The notes under the pieces were generated by a model that ran no database searches, was not told the origin of the DNA, and worked only from the letters and a program-made list of their open reading frames with translations. 64,000 nucleotides of DNA from Pseudomonadota bacterium (GTDB lineage Bacteria; Pseudomonadota; Gammaproteobacteria; Xanthomonadales; Rhodanobacteraceae). The stretch is taken from NCBI GenBank assembly GCA_029561145.1, contig JAKQJM010000088.1, positions 124,001 to 188,000 on the forward strand, written 5' to 3'. This document shows, piece by piece, positions 26,987 through 37,044 of the stretch. The stretch's first letter is position 1. The number at the start of each line of letters is the position of its first letter. The position numbers and the translations under genes were made by a program.

Positions 26987-28294
26987 TCAGGAATGCACCG
27001 AGCTCGGCGCGGTTCGTTTTGTCGTGCGGCGCGTCGCCGATCTGGATCGGGCAGTGGCCGGGCTTTCGCGATCGATCGCGACATCGAGGTCGTCGAGTGC
27101 CCGATGCAGTTTCGAGGTGGCCTTCGAACGCCGTGGCGGTTTTCCGTCGAGACCGCCGAGCAGGGTACGCTCTGGATCGTCGAGCACGCGCGCGCGCAGT
27201 TGCAATCCGTGACGCTCGAGCAAGGGCCCGAGCGCGCGTCGATGCGTGCGCAAGTCCTTCAGGGTCGATTGATAGGCGTGCTCGGCGAGCCTCTTGCGGT
27301 GTGCGAAGCTGAAGATGTTGGTGAAGAACATCTCGGTGTCGTCGTCGTCAGGTTCGATCAGGAGCAGATCGGAACCGCTGTACTGGCGCTCGTACTTCGG
27401 GATGCTGGCCTGCATGCGCGACTGCAGCAGGGTGCGGAACATCTGCGAGAGGACCGCCGGCAAGCCGCCCTCGACGAGACTGCTGGGCGAGCTCTTGCCC
27501 AATGCATTGGCATGCGCCGTGTCGATGGGGACCAGCGGGTTGATTGCCAGCACGAGATCGGCGCCGGCATCCATTGCAACCGACGCATGCACGGTATGGC
27601 GCAAGGCTCCATCGACAAAGTACCTACCGTTGATCGCTACCGGTGGATAGAGGCCGGGCAGGGCGGAACTGGCTTCGATCGCGCGCGAGATCGGCACGTC
27701 ATCGTGGTCCTTGGTACCGAAGCGAACGGCCTGCCCGCTGTCGAGTTCCACCGCGACGATGACCAGCTTGCGCGCGAGCTCGCGAAAATCGTTGCTGCGC
27801 CCGTGCCCGGTATAGGCGTCGCGAAGGAACCGCTCGATCGCCTCATTGTCGAACAATCCGGTGGGCAGCAGGCTGCCCAGTTTGAGCAGGGTATCGGAAA
27901 CCCGCAGGTCGAACGGATGCCGGGCAAATTCGGCGAGACCGCCGAGCAGCAGGCGAGGCACTCCCCATAGCCGCCGCAGATACTCGTAGATGGCCGGCCG
28001 CACGAAGTTCTCGGGACGGAAATTGAACTGGTCGGAATCGCCGGTGATGAAGATGCGGCACAATTCGGCCGTGCTCAGGCGATTGGCCAGGCTGGCGGCG
28101 ACGTAGGCGCCAGAGCTGATGCCGACGTATACATCGAGGGCGTTCATGTCGAGCCCTTCGATCGCGTCCTCGAGCGCGCGGACTGCCCCGATCTCGAAGA
28201 TGCCGCCGATCGGGCCGCCCCCGGCGACAGCAAGGCCGATCTGCGGGCGTCGCGACCTTTTGACCGGTTTCCGCGCTGCCTTGATGACCAGCAT
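26987..28294 (-). CDS. Patatin-like phospholipase
   Basis: A 435-residue patatin-fold lipase. Oxyanion loop GGGPIGG (25-31), nucleophile S60 in GISSG (58-62) and catalytic D228 in DGA (228-230) are all present. The C-terminal 60 residues are basic (RRSKATSK, RSRSATRRTTKR). Patatins hydrolyse acyl esters, and some relatives act as PHA depolymerases. ATG at 28294 overlaps the stop of the upstream PHA-system gene (ATGA), so the two are coupled. The location among phasins suggests a granule or neutral-lipid substrate, by inference. Confidence 0.9.
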   Translation of the reverse strand: MLVIKAARKPVKRSRRPQIGLAVAGGGPIGGIFEIGAVRALEDAIEGLDMNALDVYVGISSGAYVAASLANRLSTAELCRIFITGDSDQFNFRPENFVRPAIYEYLRRLWGVPRLLLGGLAEFARHPFDLRVSDTLLKLGSLLPTGLFDNEAIERFLRDAYTGHGRSNDFRELARKLVIVAVELDSGQAVRFGTKDHDDVPISRAIEASSALPGLYPPVAINGRYFVDGALRHTVHASVAMDAGADLVLAINPLVPIDTAHANALGKSSPSSLVEGGLPAVLSQMFRTLLQSRMQASIPKYERQYSGSDLLLIEPDDDDTEMFFTNIFSFAHRKRLAEHAYQSTLKDLRTHRRALGPLLERHGLQLRARVLDDPERTLLGGLDGKPPRRSKATSKLHRALDDLDVAIDRESPATARSRSATRRTTKRTAPSSVHS

Positions 28295-28569
28295 CAGGCG
28301 ATCTGCTCGTCGAGATGGCGATTGATTTCGCGTTCGATCATCGGCTTCATCATGCCCATGACGAAGCCGAGGTCGGCGAATACGTGCACCTCGCCCTTCT
28401 CGAGGGCGATATGGCCATCGACGCCACTGCGCGAGAACGCAAGGGTGTTGCCTTCCCACGCGCAATCGAGATCGAATTCCTTGGCAATGGATTTGGCGAG
28501 CTTGTTGACCGCCTTGCGCGCTTCGGCAAGCGAAAGCTGGTGTTTGCGGCGGATATCGATTTTCGCCAT
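28294..28569 (-). CDS. Polyhydroxyalkanoic acid system family protein
   Basis: A 91-residue protein beginning MAKIDIRRKHQLS and containing AWEGNTLAFSRSGVDGHIAL and the C-terminal MKPMIEREINRHLDE. This matches the small PHA granule-region family described in PHA gene clusters (PHA_gran_rgn). Its biochemical role is not established. It starts the operon PHA protein, patatin, and probably the PhaF-like phasin (91 bases further on). Confidence 0.85.
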   Translation of the reverse strand: MAKIDIRRKHQLSLAEARKAVNKLAKSIAKEFDLDCAWEGNTLAFSRSGVDGHIALEKGEVHVFADLGFVMGMMKPMIEREINRHLDEQIA

Positions 28570-28771
28570 TTGGATTCTCCTGGTGCGGCAACGCTGGGGC
28601 GTCGCGCGGCGCCCGCTATGATGCCCTAGCCGGGCCAATCGCAGAAGCGTCCGACAGGGCCGAAGGGCAGCGTCGGGTCGCCTGACAGGCCTCTGGTCCG
28701 ATGCCGCCGGACAGGTGTCAGCGATCCCGCATCCTGATAAAGTGCCCGCAATTTCCACAATCCGTGCGCTG

Positions 28772-29599
28772 ATGCGACTGAGCTTTTCCAACGTTGAACA
28801 TGCGGACGTGCTCGTCGACAACGGCGTCACCGGTATTGGATCAGCGCAAGGAAATGCAGTCATGCTCGCGGCGGACGGAGTCATGCCGTGGCATGCGCGC
28901 CTCGTGATCGACAAGCGCGGCATGATCCTTGAGGTTCTCGACAAGCAGGCGCGTACCCACGTCAATGCGCGCCCGGTCGTCGAACGGGCATTGTTGCGAC
29001 TCGGCGATGTCATCAATTTCGACGCCGTCGCGGTCATGTTGAAGCCAGACAGCGATGCCATCATCGATACGCGCGTCCCGCCTGAAACATCGGTTGCGGA
29101 TGCATCGGAGGAAATCGGGCGCGTGGTCCTGCGCGGCGTGTCGGGAGCGCATTTCGGCAAGACCGTCAAGGTCGGGACGCGGCTGCTGATCGGCAGTGGA
29201 CCGAATGGCCTCGATCTCGACGAACCAGGCATGGCCGAGCGGCATGCGGTCATCGGCGCGAGCGACGACGCCATCCACCTGCGCGACCTTGGTTCGACCA
29301 ACGGCTCCGAGGTCAATGGCATCCGGGTCAGGAATGCCGTGCTCCATCCCGGCGACCAGATTTCATTTGGACGCAACCGCTTCGTGCTCGAGGCGCCCGG
29401 ATATCCGGGTCGCGGCCAAAGCATGCCGACGCCCGCCAACATGGCTCCCGCGATCACGCAGACATTCGACGCGATCCAGATGGCCGATCCAGCGCCATCC
29501 ACCGCTGACGACGGCGGCACCGGCATCTGGTGGTTGATCGCCGCTGCTGCACTGATCGGACTCGGCATCGCCGGCCTTATCTGGTTCGGCAATTACTGA
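28772..29599 (+). CDS. Double FHA-domain membrane protein
   Basis: A 275-residue protein with two forkhead-associated domains (about 18-95 and 115-205). The second has the canonical LGSTNGSEVNGIRV loop and HAVI; the first is degenerate (HARLVI and THVNARPV). A hydrophobic anchor lies at about 250-271, so the FHA domains face the cytosol with a C-terminal tail anchor. FHA domains bind phosphothreonine peptides, but no Ser/Thr kinase gene is in the window. ATG at 28772 was chosen; 19 more codons are open upstream. Its stop overlaps the msrQ stop tail to tail by seven bases. Confidence 0.85.
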   Translation: MRLSFSNVEHADVLVDNGVTGIGSAQGNAVMLAADGVMPWHARLVIDKRGMILEVLDKQARTHVNARPVVERALLRLGDVINFDAVAVMLKPDSDAIIDTRVPPETSVADASEEIGRVVLRGVSGAHFGKTVKVGTRLLIGSGPNGLDLDEPGMAERHAVIGASDDAIHLRDLGSTNGSEVNGIRVRNAVLHPGDQISFGRNRFVLEAPGYPGRGQSMPTPANMAPAITQTFDAIQMADPAPSTADDGGTGIWWLIAAAALIGLGIAGLIWFGNY

Positions 29600-30249
29600 G
29601 ATCGGGTTGTATTGGCCGGTGCCGAGCCGGCAGGCGTGCCGGTTCGTCGCTTGATCAACCGGTGTGGAACACGAGCCAGCATCAGTGCGGCAAATATCCC
29701 CGCGTAGATCACCGGCTCGATGGCGGCGATCGTCTCCCCATACTTGACCTGCCAGAGAAAGTGCAGGGCGGCGAACAATCCACTCGCGTAGACCAGTCGG
29801 TGCAGACGCTGCCAGTTGCGCCCAAGCCGACGCATCATGCCCCTGGTCGAGGTGATGGCAAGGGGGATCATCAGCAGCCACGCCAGAAACCCCACGGTGA
29901 CGAAAGGCTTCTTGGCGATCTCGACGAGGATCTGCGACCAGAACCCGCCAAGATCGACGATCAGATAGACCGCCAGGTGGACGCTGGCATAAAAGAATGC
30001 AAACAAGCCGAGCATGCGCCGGAACCGGATCAACGCATTCCAGCCGGTCAATTTTCGCGCCGGTGTGATCGCAAGTGTTGCCAGCAGGAAGCGTAGCGCC
30101 CAGATCCCGGTGTTGTGCTCAAGCTGGGCTACCGGGTCAGGGCCCAGCGCATTCTGCGAGACCTTCCAGGCCAGCCATCCCATCGGAACCAGCGCGAGCA
30201 GGAAAACCACTGGCTTGGTCGCCGCGATGCGATCGAAGGATCGTGCCAT
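29593..30249 (-). CDS. msrQ: MsrQ, heme membrane subunit of methionine sulfoxide reductase
   Basis: A 218-residue integral membrane protein with about six helices and the conserved His pairs in HNTGIWALRFLL, YASVHLAVYL and LHRLVYASGLFAALHFLW that ligate b-type hemes. MsrQ passes quinol electrons to MsrP. Its ATG overlaps the msrP stop (ATGA), the standard msrP-msrQ order. The C-terminal tail overlaps the end of the FHA gene. Confidence 0.95.
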   Translation of the reverse strand: MARSFDRIAATKPVVFLLALVPMGWLAWKVSQNALGPDPVAQLEHNTGIWALRFLLATLAITPARKLTGWNALIRFRRMLGLFAFFYASVHLAVYLIVDLGGFWSQILVEIAKKPFVTVGFLAWLLMIPLAITSTRGMMRRLGRNWQRLHRLVYASGLFAALHFLWQVKYGETIAAIEPVIYAGIFAALMLARVPHRLIKRRTGTPAGSAPANTTRSQ

Positions 30250-31235
30250 CAGTGGTTCCTGACCAGGTCCATGCCTGCATAGAGCGAGGCGACCTGGTCG
30301 GCATAGCCATTGAACGGAAGGGTCTGAAGCCGGTTTCCAAACAGGTTGAAGCCATCACCGGCGATACGCCGCTCACTGCCCTGGCTCCAGCGCGGATGGC
30401 TGACCGCGGGATTGACGTTCGAGTAGTACCCGTACTCGTCAGGCGCCGACTGGTTCCAGGAAGTTTCCGGCTGTTGCTCGACAAACTCGATGCGCACGAT
30501 CGACTTGATGCTCTTGTAGCCGTATTTCCATGGCACGACGAGACGCAATGGTGCGCCGTTCTGGGCAGGCAGCTCGCGACCATAGATGCCAACGGCCAAC
30601 AGGGTCAGCGGATGCATGGCTTCGTCGATGCGCAGGCCTTCCCGGTAAGGCCAGTCCAGTACCGGGTAGCCGAGTCCCGGCATCTGCTCGCGACGGGCGA
30701 CGGTGGTGAAGGAGACATGGCGCGCACTTGAGGCCGGCTGGAAACGCTTGAGCACGGCGGCCAGCGGAATGCCGACCCACGGAATCACCATCGACCATGC
30801 CTCGACGCAGCGCAAACGGTAGATGCGCTCCTCCAGCGCATGTCCCTTGAGGATGTCCTCCAGTGTGAACGTTCCGGTGATTCCGGCCTTGCCCGCGATT
30901 TCCACGCTCCACGGTTTGGGCTTGAATCCCGATGAATTCTGCGCGGGATCGGCCTTGTCGGTGCCGAACTCGTAGTAGTTGTTGTAGTGCGTTGCATCCT
31001 TGCTGCTGGTCTGCACTTCCCTGGAACTGAACGTGCTGTTGTGCGTGAAGATCAGTTTCGTGCCCGGCAATTCATCGCCGGCCGCAGCCTCCGCGGGTGG
31101 TTCCACGGCATCGCTGCACCCGGCGAGCAGGCTCGGCATGAGGGCAAGTCCCTTCAGCAGCGTGCGCCGGCGCAGGTAGACGGACTCCGGAGTGATCTCC
31201 GACGGATTGATTGGAAGGCCGATTCGATCTGCCAT
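30249..31235 (-). CDS. msrP: MsrP, periplasmic methionine sulfoxide reductase, molybdopterin subunit
   Basis: A 328-residue sulfite-oxidase-fold enzyme. A Tat signal is plain ([10 protein letters not shown], 21-30). C143 in [11 protein letters not shown] is the Mo ligand, and [12 protein letters not shown] is also conserved. MsrP reduces oxidised methionine in periplasmic proteins. Unusually the Tat signal ends in LLAGC (36-40), a good lipobox, so the enzyme may be lipid-anchored. ATG at 31235 gives the normal Tat peptide. Cotranscribed with msrQ; divergent from serC by 208 bases. Confidence 0.95.
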   Translation of the reverse strand: MADRIGLPINPSEITPESVYLRRRTLLKGLALMPSLLAGCSDAVEPPAEAAAGDELPGTKLIFTHNSTFSSREVQTSSKDATHYNNYYEFGTDKADPAQNSSGFKPKPWSVEIAGKAGITGTFTLEDILKGHALEERIYRLRCVEAWSMVIPWVGIPLAAVLKRFQPASSARHVSFTTVARREQMPGLGYPVLDWPYREGLRIDEAMHPLTLLAVGIYGRELPAQNGAPLRLVVPWKYGYKSIKSIVRIEFVEQQPETSWNQSAPDEYGYYSNVNPAVSHPRWSQGSERRIAGDGFNLFGNRLQTLPFNGYADQVASLYAGMDLVRNH

Positions 31236-31443
31236 GCGATGGGTTCCCGTTGGGATTTTCGTTACTCGGATCCTGCAAAGGTGCAGCACAGGATGTGCAG
31301 ACAACCGACCGGATCACGACGGTGATCCTTTCAGAATGAACTTGCGGACATGCTGCGTTGCGACATACTGTTGCTTCCCCGCACGAAGCAGCTATCCGCG
31401 CTTCCTGCACTGTATCCCCATCGAAGACTGGCGGGAGCGCCTT

Positions 31444-32526
31444 GTGACGCGTGGCTACAACTTCAGCGCCGGTCCGGCCGCGCTGCCGGAAGAGGTCCTG
31501 ATCCAGGCCCGCGACGAAATGCTCGAGTGGGGCCGGGCGCGCGCCTCGGTGATGGAAATCAGTCATCGTGGCCGCGACTTCATGGACCTTGCCGCGGAGT
31601 CCGAACGGGACCTGCGCCAGCTGATGTCGATTCCATCGGGCTACCAGGTGCTTTTCCTGCAGGGCGGGGCCACCCAGCACTTTGCCCAGATCCCGATGAA
31701 TCTGGCTCGGATCGACCAGGTCGCCGACTACATCGTTACCGGTGCCTGGGGCGAAAAAGCGGTCAGGGAAGCGAAGCCTTACGTGCAACCGCGGATCGCT
31801 GCGAGCTCGCTCGATTCGCATTACACGCGTATTCCGCCACGCGCCGACTGGGACCTGGATCCGCGCGCGGCCTACGTGCACTACACGCCGAATGAAACCA
31901 TCCACGGCGTCGAGTTCCAGAGCGTGCCCGAGGTCGCGGGTATTCCGCTGATTGCCGACATGTCCTCCGACATCCTCTCGCGTCCGCTGGAGGTCTCGAG
32001 GTTCGGCCTGATCTACGCCGGCGCCCAGAAAAACATCGGTGCATCGGGGCTGGTGATCCTGATCGTTCGTGACGACCTGCTGGAACGCTGCACGGGCAAC
32101 ATCGCGGGGATCTTCAACTACGCCGAACACGCGGCCAACCATTCGCTGTTCAATACCCCGAACACCTATGGCTGGTATCTCGCATCGCTCGTGTTCAAGT
32201 GGCTCAAGCGCCAGGGCGGCGTGGTCGCGATGGGCGAGCGCAACCGGGTCAAGGCCGAACGGCTGTATTCCGCCATCGACAGTTCGGGCTTCTATGCAAA
32301 TCCGGTCAGCGCGGATGCGCGCTCCTGGATGAACGTGCCGTTCTTCCTGCCGCGCGCCGAGCTTGACCGCCTGTTTCTGGAGGAGGCCGATGCCGCCGAT
32401 CTTCTTGGCCTGAAAGGCCACAAGCTGCTCGGCGGCATGCGCGCGTCGATCTACAACGCAACTTCGTTGGCGGCCGTCGACGTGCTGATCGACTTCATGG
32501 GCGATTTTGCGCGACGCCGTGGCTGA
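31444..32526 (+). CDS. serC: Phosphoserine aminotransferase
   Basis: A 360-residue PLP enzyme starting (GTG) VTRGYNFSAGPAALPEEV, with HRGRDF, QGGATQHF, PLP lysine K196 in GAQKNIGASG, and MRASIYNATS near the end. It makes phosphoserine from 3-phosphohydroxypyruvate and also serves pyridoxal phosphate synthesis. Length matches the family. It heads the conserved run serC-pheA-hisC-aroA-cmk-rpsA. Confidence 0.97.
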   Translation: MTRGYNFSAGPAALPEEVLIQARDEMLEWGRARASVMEISHRGRDFMDLAAESERDLRQLMSIPSGYQVLFLQGGATQHFAQIPMNLARIDQVADYIVTGAWGEKAVREAKPYVQPRIAASSLDSHYTRIPPRADWDLDPRAAYVHYTPNETIHGVEFQSVPEVAGIPLIADMSSDILSRPLEVSRFGLIYAGAQKNIGASGLVILIVRDDLLERCTGNIAGIFNYAEHAANHSLFNTPNTYGWYLASLVFKWLKRQGGVVAMGERNRVKAERLYSAIDSSGFYANPVSADARSWMNVPFFLPRAELDRLFLEEADAADLLGLKGHKLLGGMRASIYNATSLAAVDVLIDFMGDFARRRG

Positions 32527-32601
32527 GGTTTCGGCGACGAACATCCGGCGATACGCTGTCGTCCGGCCTTTTCGGATTGCGGGACAATGGGACCTGCAGC
32601 A

Positions 32602-33711
32602 ATGAGCAATGAACTCGAACCACCGGCGCCGGCGATGGATCTGGCCGAGGTGCGCACGCGCATCGACGGAATCGATCGGGCCATCCAGAACCTGATCGCC
32701 GAGCGCGCACGCTGGGCACATCAGGTCGGCCTGGCCAAGGGGCCGCTGGCCGCCGCTGTCGACTATTACCGTCCCGAGCGCGAGGCACAGGTGCTACGCA
32801 TGGTGGTCGACCGCAACGAGGGACCGCTCAGTGACGAAGTGCTGGTGCACGTGTTCCGCGAGATCATGTCCGCGTGTCTGGCGCAGCAGGAGCCGCTGAA
32901 AATCGGCTATCTCGGTCCCGAGGGCACGTTCAGCCAGCAGGCCGTGCTCAAGCATTTCGGCCGCTCGGCACACGGCCTGCCGATGGCCAGCATCGAGGAG
33001 GTGTTCCAGGAGGTCGAGAACGGCAATGCCGATTTCGGTGTGGTCCCGGTCGAGAATTCCGGGCAGGGCACGATCCAGATCACGCTCGACATGTTCCTGA
33101 CCTCGAACATCAAGATCTGCGGTGAAGCCGAACTGCGCGTGCACCAGTACCTGCTTTCGCGCAGCGGTCGCATCGACGACATCGAGCGCATCTATTCGCA
33201 TCCCCAATCGTTTGCGCAGACCCAATCCTGGCTGCGCGGCAACCTCCCCAAGGTCGAGAAGATTCCGGTATCGAGCAATGCCGAAGGCGCACGTCGGGCG
33301 CGCAACTCCGACGATGCGGCAGCGATCGCCGGCGAATCGGCGGGTCTGGTCTATGGCTTGAAAAAGGTCATCACGCGGCCGATCGAGGACCATGCCGACA
33401 ACACGACACGTTTTCTTGTGCTCGGTCGCCAGATCTTCCCCCCGTCCGGGCACGACCGCACGTCGGTGCTGGTTTTCATCAAGGATCAGCCGGGCGCGTT
33501 GTTCAACGTGTTGAGCCCGTTCGCGAAACATGGCATCACGATGAACCGCATCGAATCACGTCCATCGCACCAGGCAAAATGGGAATACGCGTTCTTCATC
33601 GATCTCGCCGGCCATGTCGACGATGAGCCGATGCAGAGGGCCCTGTCCGAACTCGATGCGCATGTCGCCCAGATCAAGGTGCTCGGCTCGTACCCGGTGG
33701 CGGTTCCGTGA
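32602..33711 (+). CDS. pheA: Bifunctional chorismate mutase/prephenate dehydratase
   Basis: A 369-residue P-protein: AroQ-type mutase (about 12-98), prephenate dehydratase (about 103-280: GYLGPEGTFSQQA, VPVENSGQGTI, TRFLVLG) and a C-terminal ACT domain (GALFNVLSPFAKHG, ESRPS) for phenylalanine feedback. It feeds phenylalanine synthesis. A start five codons earlier is also possible. Its stop overlaps the GTG of hisC. No leader-peptide attenuator was seen. Confidence 0.96.
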   Translation: MSNELEPPAPAMDLAEVRTRIDGIDRAIQNLIAERARWAHQVGLAKGPLAAAVDYYRPEREAQVLRMVVDRNEGPLSDEVLVHVFREIMSACLAQQEPLKIGYLGPEGTFSQQAVLKHFGRSAHGLPMASIEEVFQEVENGNADFGVVPVENSGQGTIQITLDMFLTSNIKICGEAELRVHQYLLSRSGRIDDIERIYSHPQSFAQTQSWLRGNLPKVEKIPVSSNAEGARRARNSDDAAAIAGESAGLVYGLKKVITRPIEDHADNTTRFLVLGRQIFPPSGHDRTSVLVFIKDQPGALFNVLSPFAKHGITMNRIESRPSHQAKWEYAFFIDLAGHVDDEPMQRALSELDAHVAQIKVLGSYPVAVP

Positions 33712-34814
33712 GTTTCGATGGCGCGCGCCTCGCCAATACGACGACGAAGGTCCTGCGTGCCTACGATCCGGGCCATGACCTGCCCGCATTGAGGCTTCGA
33801 TTCGGTGCGCGACTCGCCGAGTTGGGTTCGAACGAGAACGTGCTCGGGCCAAGTCCCCGGGTTGCCGCTGCCCTCGCAACATCGATACCGGTGATATTCC
33901 GCTATCCCGATCCGAAGGGGACGGCTCTCAAGAATGCGCTTGCGACACACCTCAAGGTGGATGCTTCGCGGATCGCGCTGGGCAATGGCTCGCATGAACT
34001 GCTGATGCTGCTTGCCCAGTGCTTCGCGGACGCGCAGGTCTCGGTGGTCCATTCCGAATTCGGCTTCGCCGTGTTCCCGATCGCCTCCGCGGCGGTCGGC
34101 GCAATCACGATCCGCGTCGCCGCCTTGCCATCCGATCACGCGACGGCGCCGTATGGGCATGATCTCGATGCGATCGCCGCTGCCGTGCGCGACGACACGC
34201 GCATCGTCTTCCTGGCCAATCCGAACAATCCGACCGGAACCTGGTTCGATGATGCGACACTGGATAAATTCCTGGCCGGCGTCCCCGAGTCGACCCTCGT
34301 CGTGGTCGACGAGGCCTATCACGAATTTGTCGAGGACCCGGCGCTGAGCAGCGCGGCACGCTTTCTCGATCGTTACCCGAACCTAGTGGTCACGCGCACG
34401 TTCTCCAAAGCCTACGCGCTGGCTGGTCTGCGTATCGGCTACCTGGTCGCGCACGCCAGTGTCGTCGATGTGCTCGAGCGCCTGCGCGAATCGTTCAACG
34501 TCAATGCACTCGCCCTCGCGGCCGCTGAAGCGGCCTTGGCCGATGCGGACCATCTTGCGCATGTGCGCGAATGGACGCGCCGGGAACGCGACTGGCTGAG
34601 TGAGGCGTTGCGCAGCCGCGGATACAAGGTCGTGCCTTCGCAGGCGAACTTCGTCCTGGTCGATCTGGCCCGCACTGCGGCATCGCTGGAATCACACCTT
34701 TTCGAGCGAGGCGTCATCGTCCGGCCGATGGGTGGCTATGGCCTGGGTCATGCGCTGCGCATCAGCATCGGCTCGCGCGGCGAGAACGAACGCCTGCTGG
34801 CAGCGCTGCCATGA
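33708..34814 (+). CDS. hisC: Histidinol-phosphate/aromatic aminotransferase
   Basis: A 368-residue fold-type I aminotransferase with LGSNENVLGPSP, NPNNPTGTW, VVDEAYHEF, PLP lysine K234 in TFSKAYALAGLRIGY and a final ISIGSRGEN. HisC-type enzymes make histidinol phosphate but often also transaminate phenylpyruvate. Lying between pheA and aroA, it most likely serves phenylalanine/tyrosine as in Pseudomonas hisC2. Start GTG at 33708 (GTGA with pheA); the stop overlaps aroA (ATGA). Confidence 0.92.
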   Translation: MSFDGARLANTTTKVLRAYDPGHDLPALRLRFGARLAELGSNENVLGPSPRVAAALATSIPVIFRYPDPKGTALKNALATHLKVDASRIALGNGSHELLMLLAQCFADAQVSVVHSEFGFAVFPIASAAVGAITIRVAALPSDHATAPYGHDLDAIAAAVRDDTRIVFLANPNNPTGTWFDDATLDKFLAGVPESTLVVVDEAYHEFVEDPALSSAARFLDRYPNLVVTRTFSKAYALAGLRIGYLVAHASVVDVLERLRESFNVNALALAAAEAALADADHLAHVREWTRRERDWLSEALRSRGYKVVPSQANFVLVDLARTAASLESHLFERGVIVRPMGGYGLGHALRISIGSRGENERLLAALP

Positions 34815-36121
34815 ATCCGTCGCTGGTCTGGACCAGCCGGGCGCGGGGCCCGTTGCATGGAGCAGCGGTCATTCCAGGCGACAAGTCCGTTTCCCATCGG
34901 GCAATCATGCTTGCCGCGATCGCGCAGGGCAGGTCGCGTATCACGGGGTTTCTCGAGGGCGAGGACACCCGTGCGACTGCTGCCGCATTTGCGCAGATGG
35001 GGGTGTGGATCGAGACGCCATCGCCGTCCGAACGCATCGTGCATGGCGTCGGCCTGCGCGGCTTGCGCGCTCCGCAGGCATCGATCGACTGCGGCAATGC
35101 CGGCACCGGCATGCGGTTGCTCGCAGGGTTGCTGGCCGGGCAAGCCTTCGACTCGGAGCTTCGCGGCGATGCTTCGCTTTCGCGACGCCCGATGCGTCGG
35201 GTCATCGAGCCGCTGGTATCGATGGGCGCCGAGATCGAGTCGGACGAGGGCGCCCTGCCTCCGCTGCGGATTCGAGGGGGGCATTCGCTGGCAGGGATTT
35301 CCTGCACCCCGGCGGTGGCCAGTGCGCAGGTCAAGTCGGCAATCCTGCTTGCCGCGCTCTATGCACACGGAACAACCGTAGTCCGCGAGGTTCGTCCAAC
35401 GCGCGACTACACGGAACGCATGCTCGAGGCATTTGGCTGGCCGATCGAGTTCGGTTCCGGTTGGGCGCGCCTGGCAGGTGGCCATGCGCTTGCTGCGACC
35501 GACGTTGTCGTCCCAGCCGACTTTTCATCGGCGGCATTCTTCCTCGTCGCGGCAACGATTACCCCTGGCTCGTCGCTGCTGTTGCGCTCGGTCGGCATCA
35601 ACCCCCGGCGCACCGGCCTGCTCGAGGTGCTGCGCCTGATGGGCGCCGACATCACCGAGATCAATCCCGTCGTGCGCGGCGGGGAGTTGCTGGCCGACCT
35701 GCAGGTGCGTCATGCCGCCTTGCGCGGCATCGACGTGCCCGAGGCGCTGGTGCCGGACATGATCGACGAGTTTCCGGCCCTGTTTGTCGCCGCTTCGGTC
35801 GCCGCAGGCACTACCCGCATCCGCGGGGCAGCCGAACTGCGGGTCAAGGAATCCGATCGCCTTGCGATGATGGCGCGCGGGTTGGCGACACTCGGCATCG
35901 AGGTTGACGAGAGTCCCGATGGCGCGACAATCACGCCCGGCACGCTGGGCGCGGGACGGGTCGAGAGTGCCGGCGATCATCGCATCGCGATGGCATTCGC
36001 GGTCGCGGGCCTGGTGTCGACCGGAATCGTCACGATCAATGATTGCGCCAACGTCGCCACGTCCTTTCCCGGATTCGACGTGCTCGCCAATGGCTGCGGG
36101 TTCGACATCAGGGTTGCCTGA
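34811..36121 (+). CDS. aroA: EPSP synthase (3-phosphoshikimate 1-carboxyvinyltransferase)
   Basis: A 436-residue enzyme of the shikimate pathway. [10 protein letters not shown] (22-31), [37 protein letters not shown]-type [10 protein letters not shown], and [13 protein letters not shown] are all visible. It condenses shikimate-3-phosphate with PEP. ATG overlaps the hisC stop. In Pseudomonas a prephenate dehydrogenase (tyrA) domain precedes aroA; no such domain exists here. Confidence 0.97.
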   Translation: MNPSLVWTSRARGPLHGAAVIPGDKSVSHRAIMLAAIAQGRSRITGFLEGEDTRATAAAFAQMGVWIETPSPSERIVHGVGLRGLRAPQASIDCGNAGTGMRLLAGLLAGQAFDSELRGDASLSRRPMRRVIEPLVSMGAEIESDEGALPPLRIRGGHSLAGISCTPAVASAQVKSAILLAALYAHGTTVVREVRPTRDYTERMLEAFGWPIEFGSGWARLAGGHALAATDVVVPADFSSAAFFLVAATITPGSSLLLRSVGINPRRTGLLEVLRLMGADITEINPVVRGGELLADLQVRHAALRGIDVPEALVPDMIDEFPALFVAASVAAGTTRIRGAAELRVKESDRLAMMARGLATLGIEVDESPDGATITPGTLGAGRVESAGDHRIAMAFAVAGLVSTGIVTINDCANVATSFPGFDVLANGCGFDIRVA

Positions 36122-36204
36122 AATCAGCAGGGCAGCGATCCGCGAGCCCGCATCGGCGAATGCACGGCTACAATCCCTCCCACGAACCCGTCTTGCCAAC
36201 GACC

Positions 36205-36885
36205 ATGCCAGCCAACACGCCTCCCGTCCTGACCATTGATGGCCCCTCCGGCTCCGGAAAAGGCACGATCAGCCGTCTCGTTGCCGATCAGCTAGGCTGG
36301 CATCTGCTCGATTCTGGCGCCTTGTATCGGGCCGTCGGCTATGCCGCGGGCGCTGCAGGGCTCGATTTGTCGGATGCCGACGCGATCACGCGTTGCGCGC
36401 AAACGACAAAGATCCGCTTCCGCGATCCGGGCGACGGCGGCGAGACTCGCGTAGTCGTCAACAGCCACGATGCCACCGATGAACTGCGTACCGAGACCGC
36501 GGGGGCGGCGGCATCGGCCATTGCTGCCTTTCCGGGTGTGCGCAACGCCCTGTTCGAGATGCAACGGGGTTTCCGCAAGACTCCGGGACTGGTTGCCGAC
36601 GGACGTGACATGGGCACCGTGATCTTCCCGGATGCGCCGTTCAAGGTCTTCCTCACGGCGAGCGCCGAGGAGCGGGCGCGAAGGCGCCATAAGCAGTTGA
36701 AGGATAAGGGGTTGAATGTTACCCTTGCCGCCCTTTTGCGCGAGATCCAGGCGCGCGACGAGCGCGATGCCGCGCGTACGGTGGCTCCGCTCAGGCCGGC
36801 GGTGGATGCATTGACGATCGATACCACAGGTATCCCGGTCGCCGGTGTTGTCGCCGCGGTGCTCTCGGTGGTTCGTCCCGCCTGA
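36205..36885 (+). CDS. cmk: Cytidylate kinase
   Basis: A 226-residue P-loop NMP kinase: [10 protein letters not shown] (12-21), [24 protein letters not shown] and RARRRHKQL. It phosphorylates CMP and dCMP. The ATG at 36205 begins [13 protein letters not shown]; longer frames upstream overlap aroA. It lies 83 bases after aroA and precedes rpsA, an order shared with most gammaproteobacteria. Confidence 0.96.
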   Translation: MPANTPPVLTIDGPSGSGKGTISRLVADQLGWHLLDSGALYRAVGYAAGAAGLDLSDADAITRCAQTTKIRFRDPGDGGETRVVVNSHDATDELRTETAGAAASAIAAFPGVRNALFEMQRGFRKTPGLVADGRDMGTVIFPDAPFKVFLTASAEERARRRHKQLKDKGLNVTLAALLREIQARDERDAARTVAPLRPAVDALTIDTTGIPVAGVVAAVLSVVRPA

Positions 36886-37044
36886 TTGCGTGCAAGAGGG
36901 GAATCGGTCCGGCATCCGGTATTCCGGAGGTCGGTATTTACTCATGGCATGTCATTGCATGCCCCTGACAGGTGGATCGAATCGCCCGCGTCGACCCGCG
37001 AGTCGCGCCCGGATTACGGTCTGTTGTCTTCTCTGGAAAATCAC

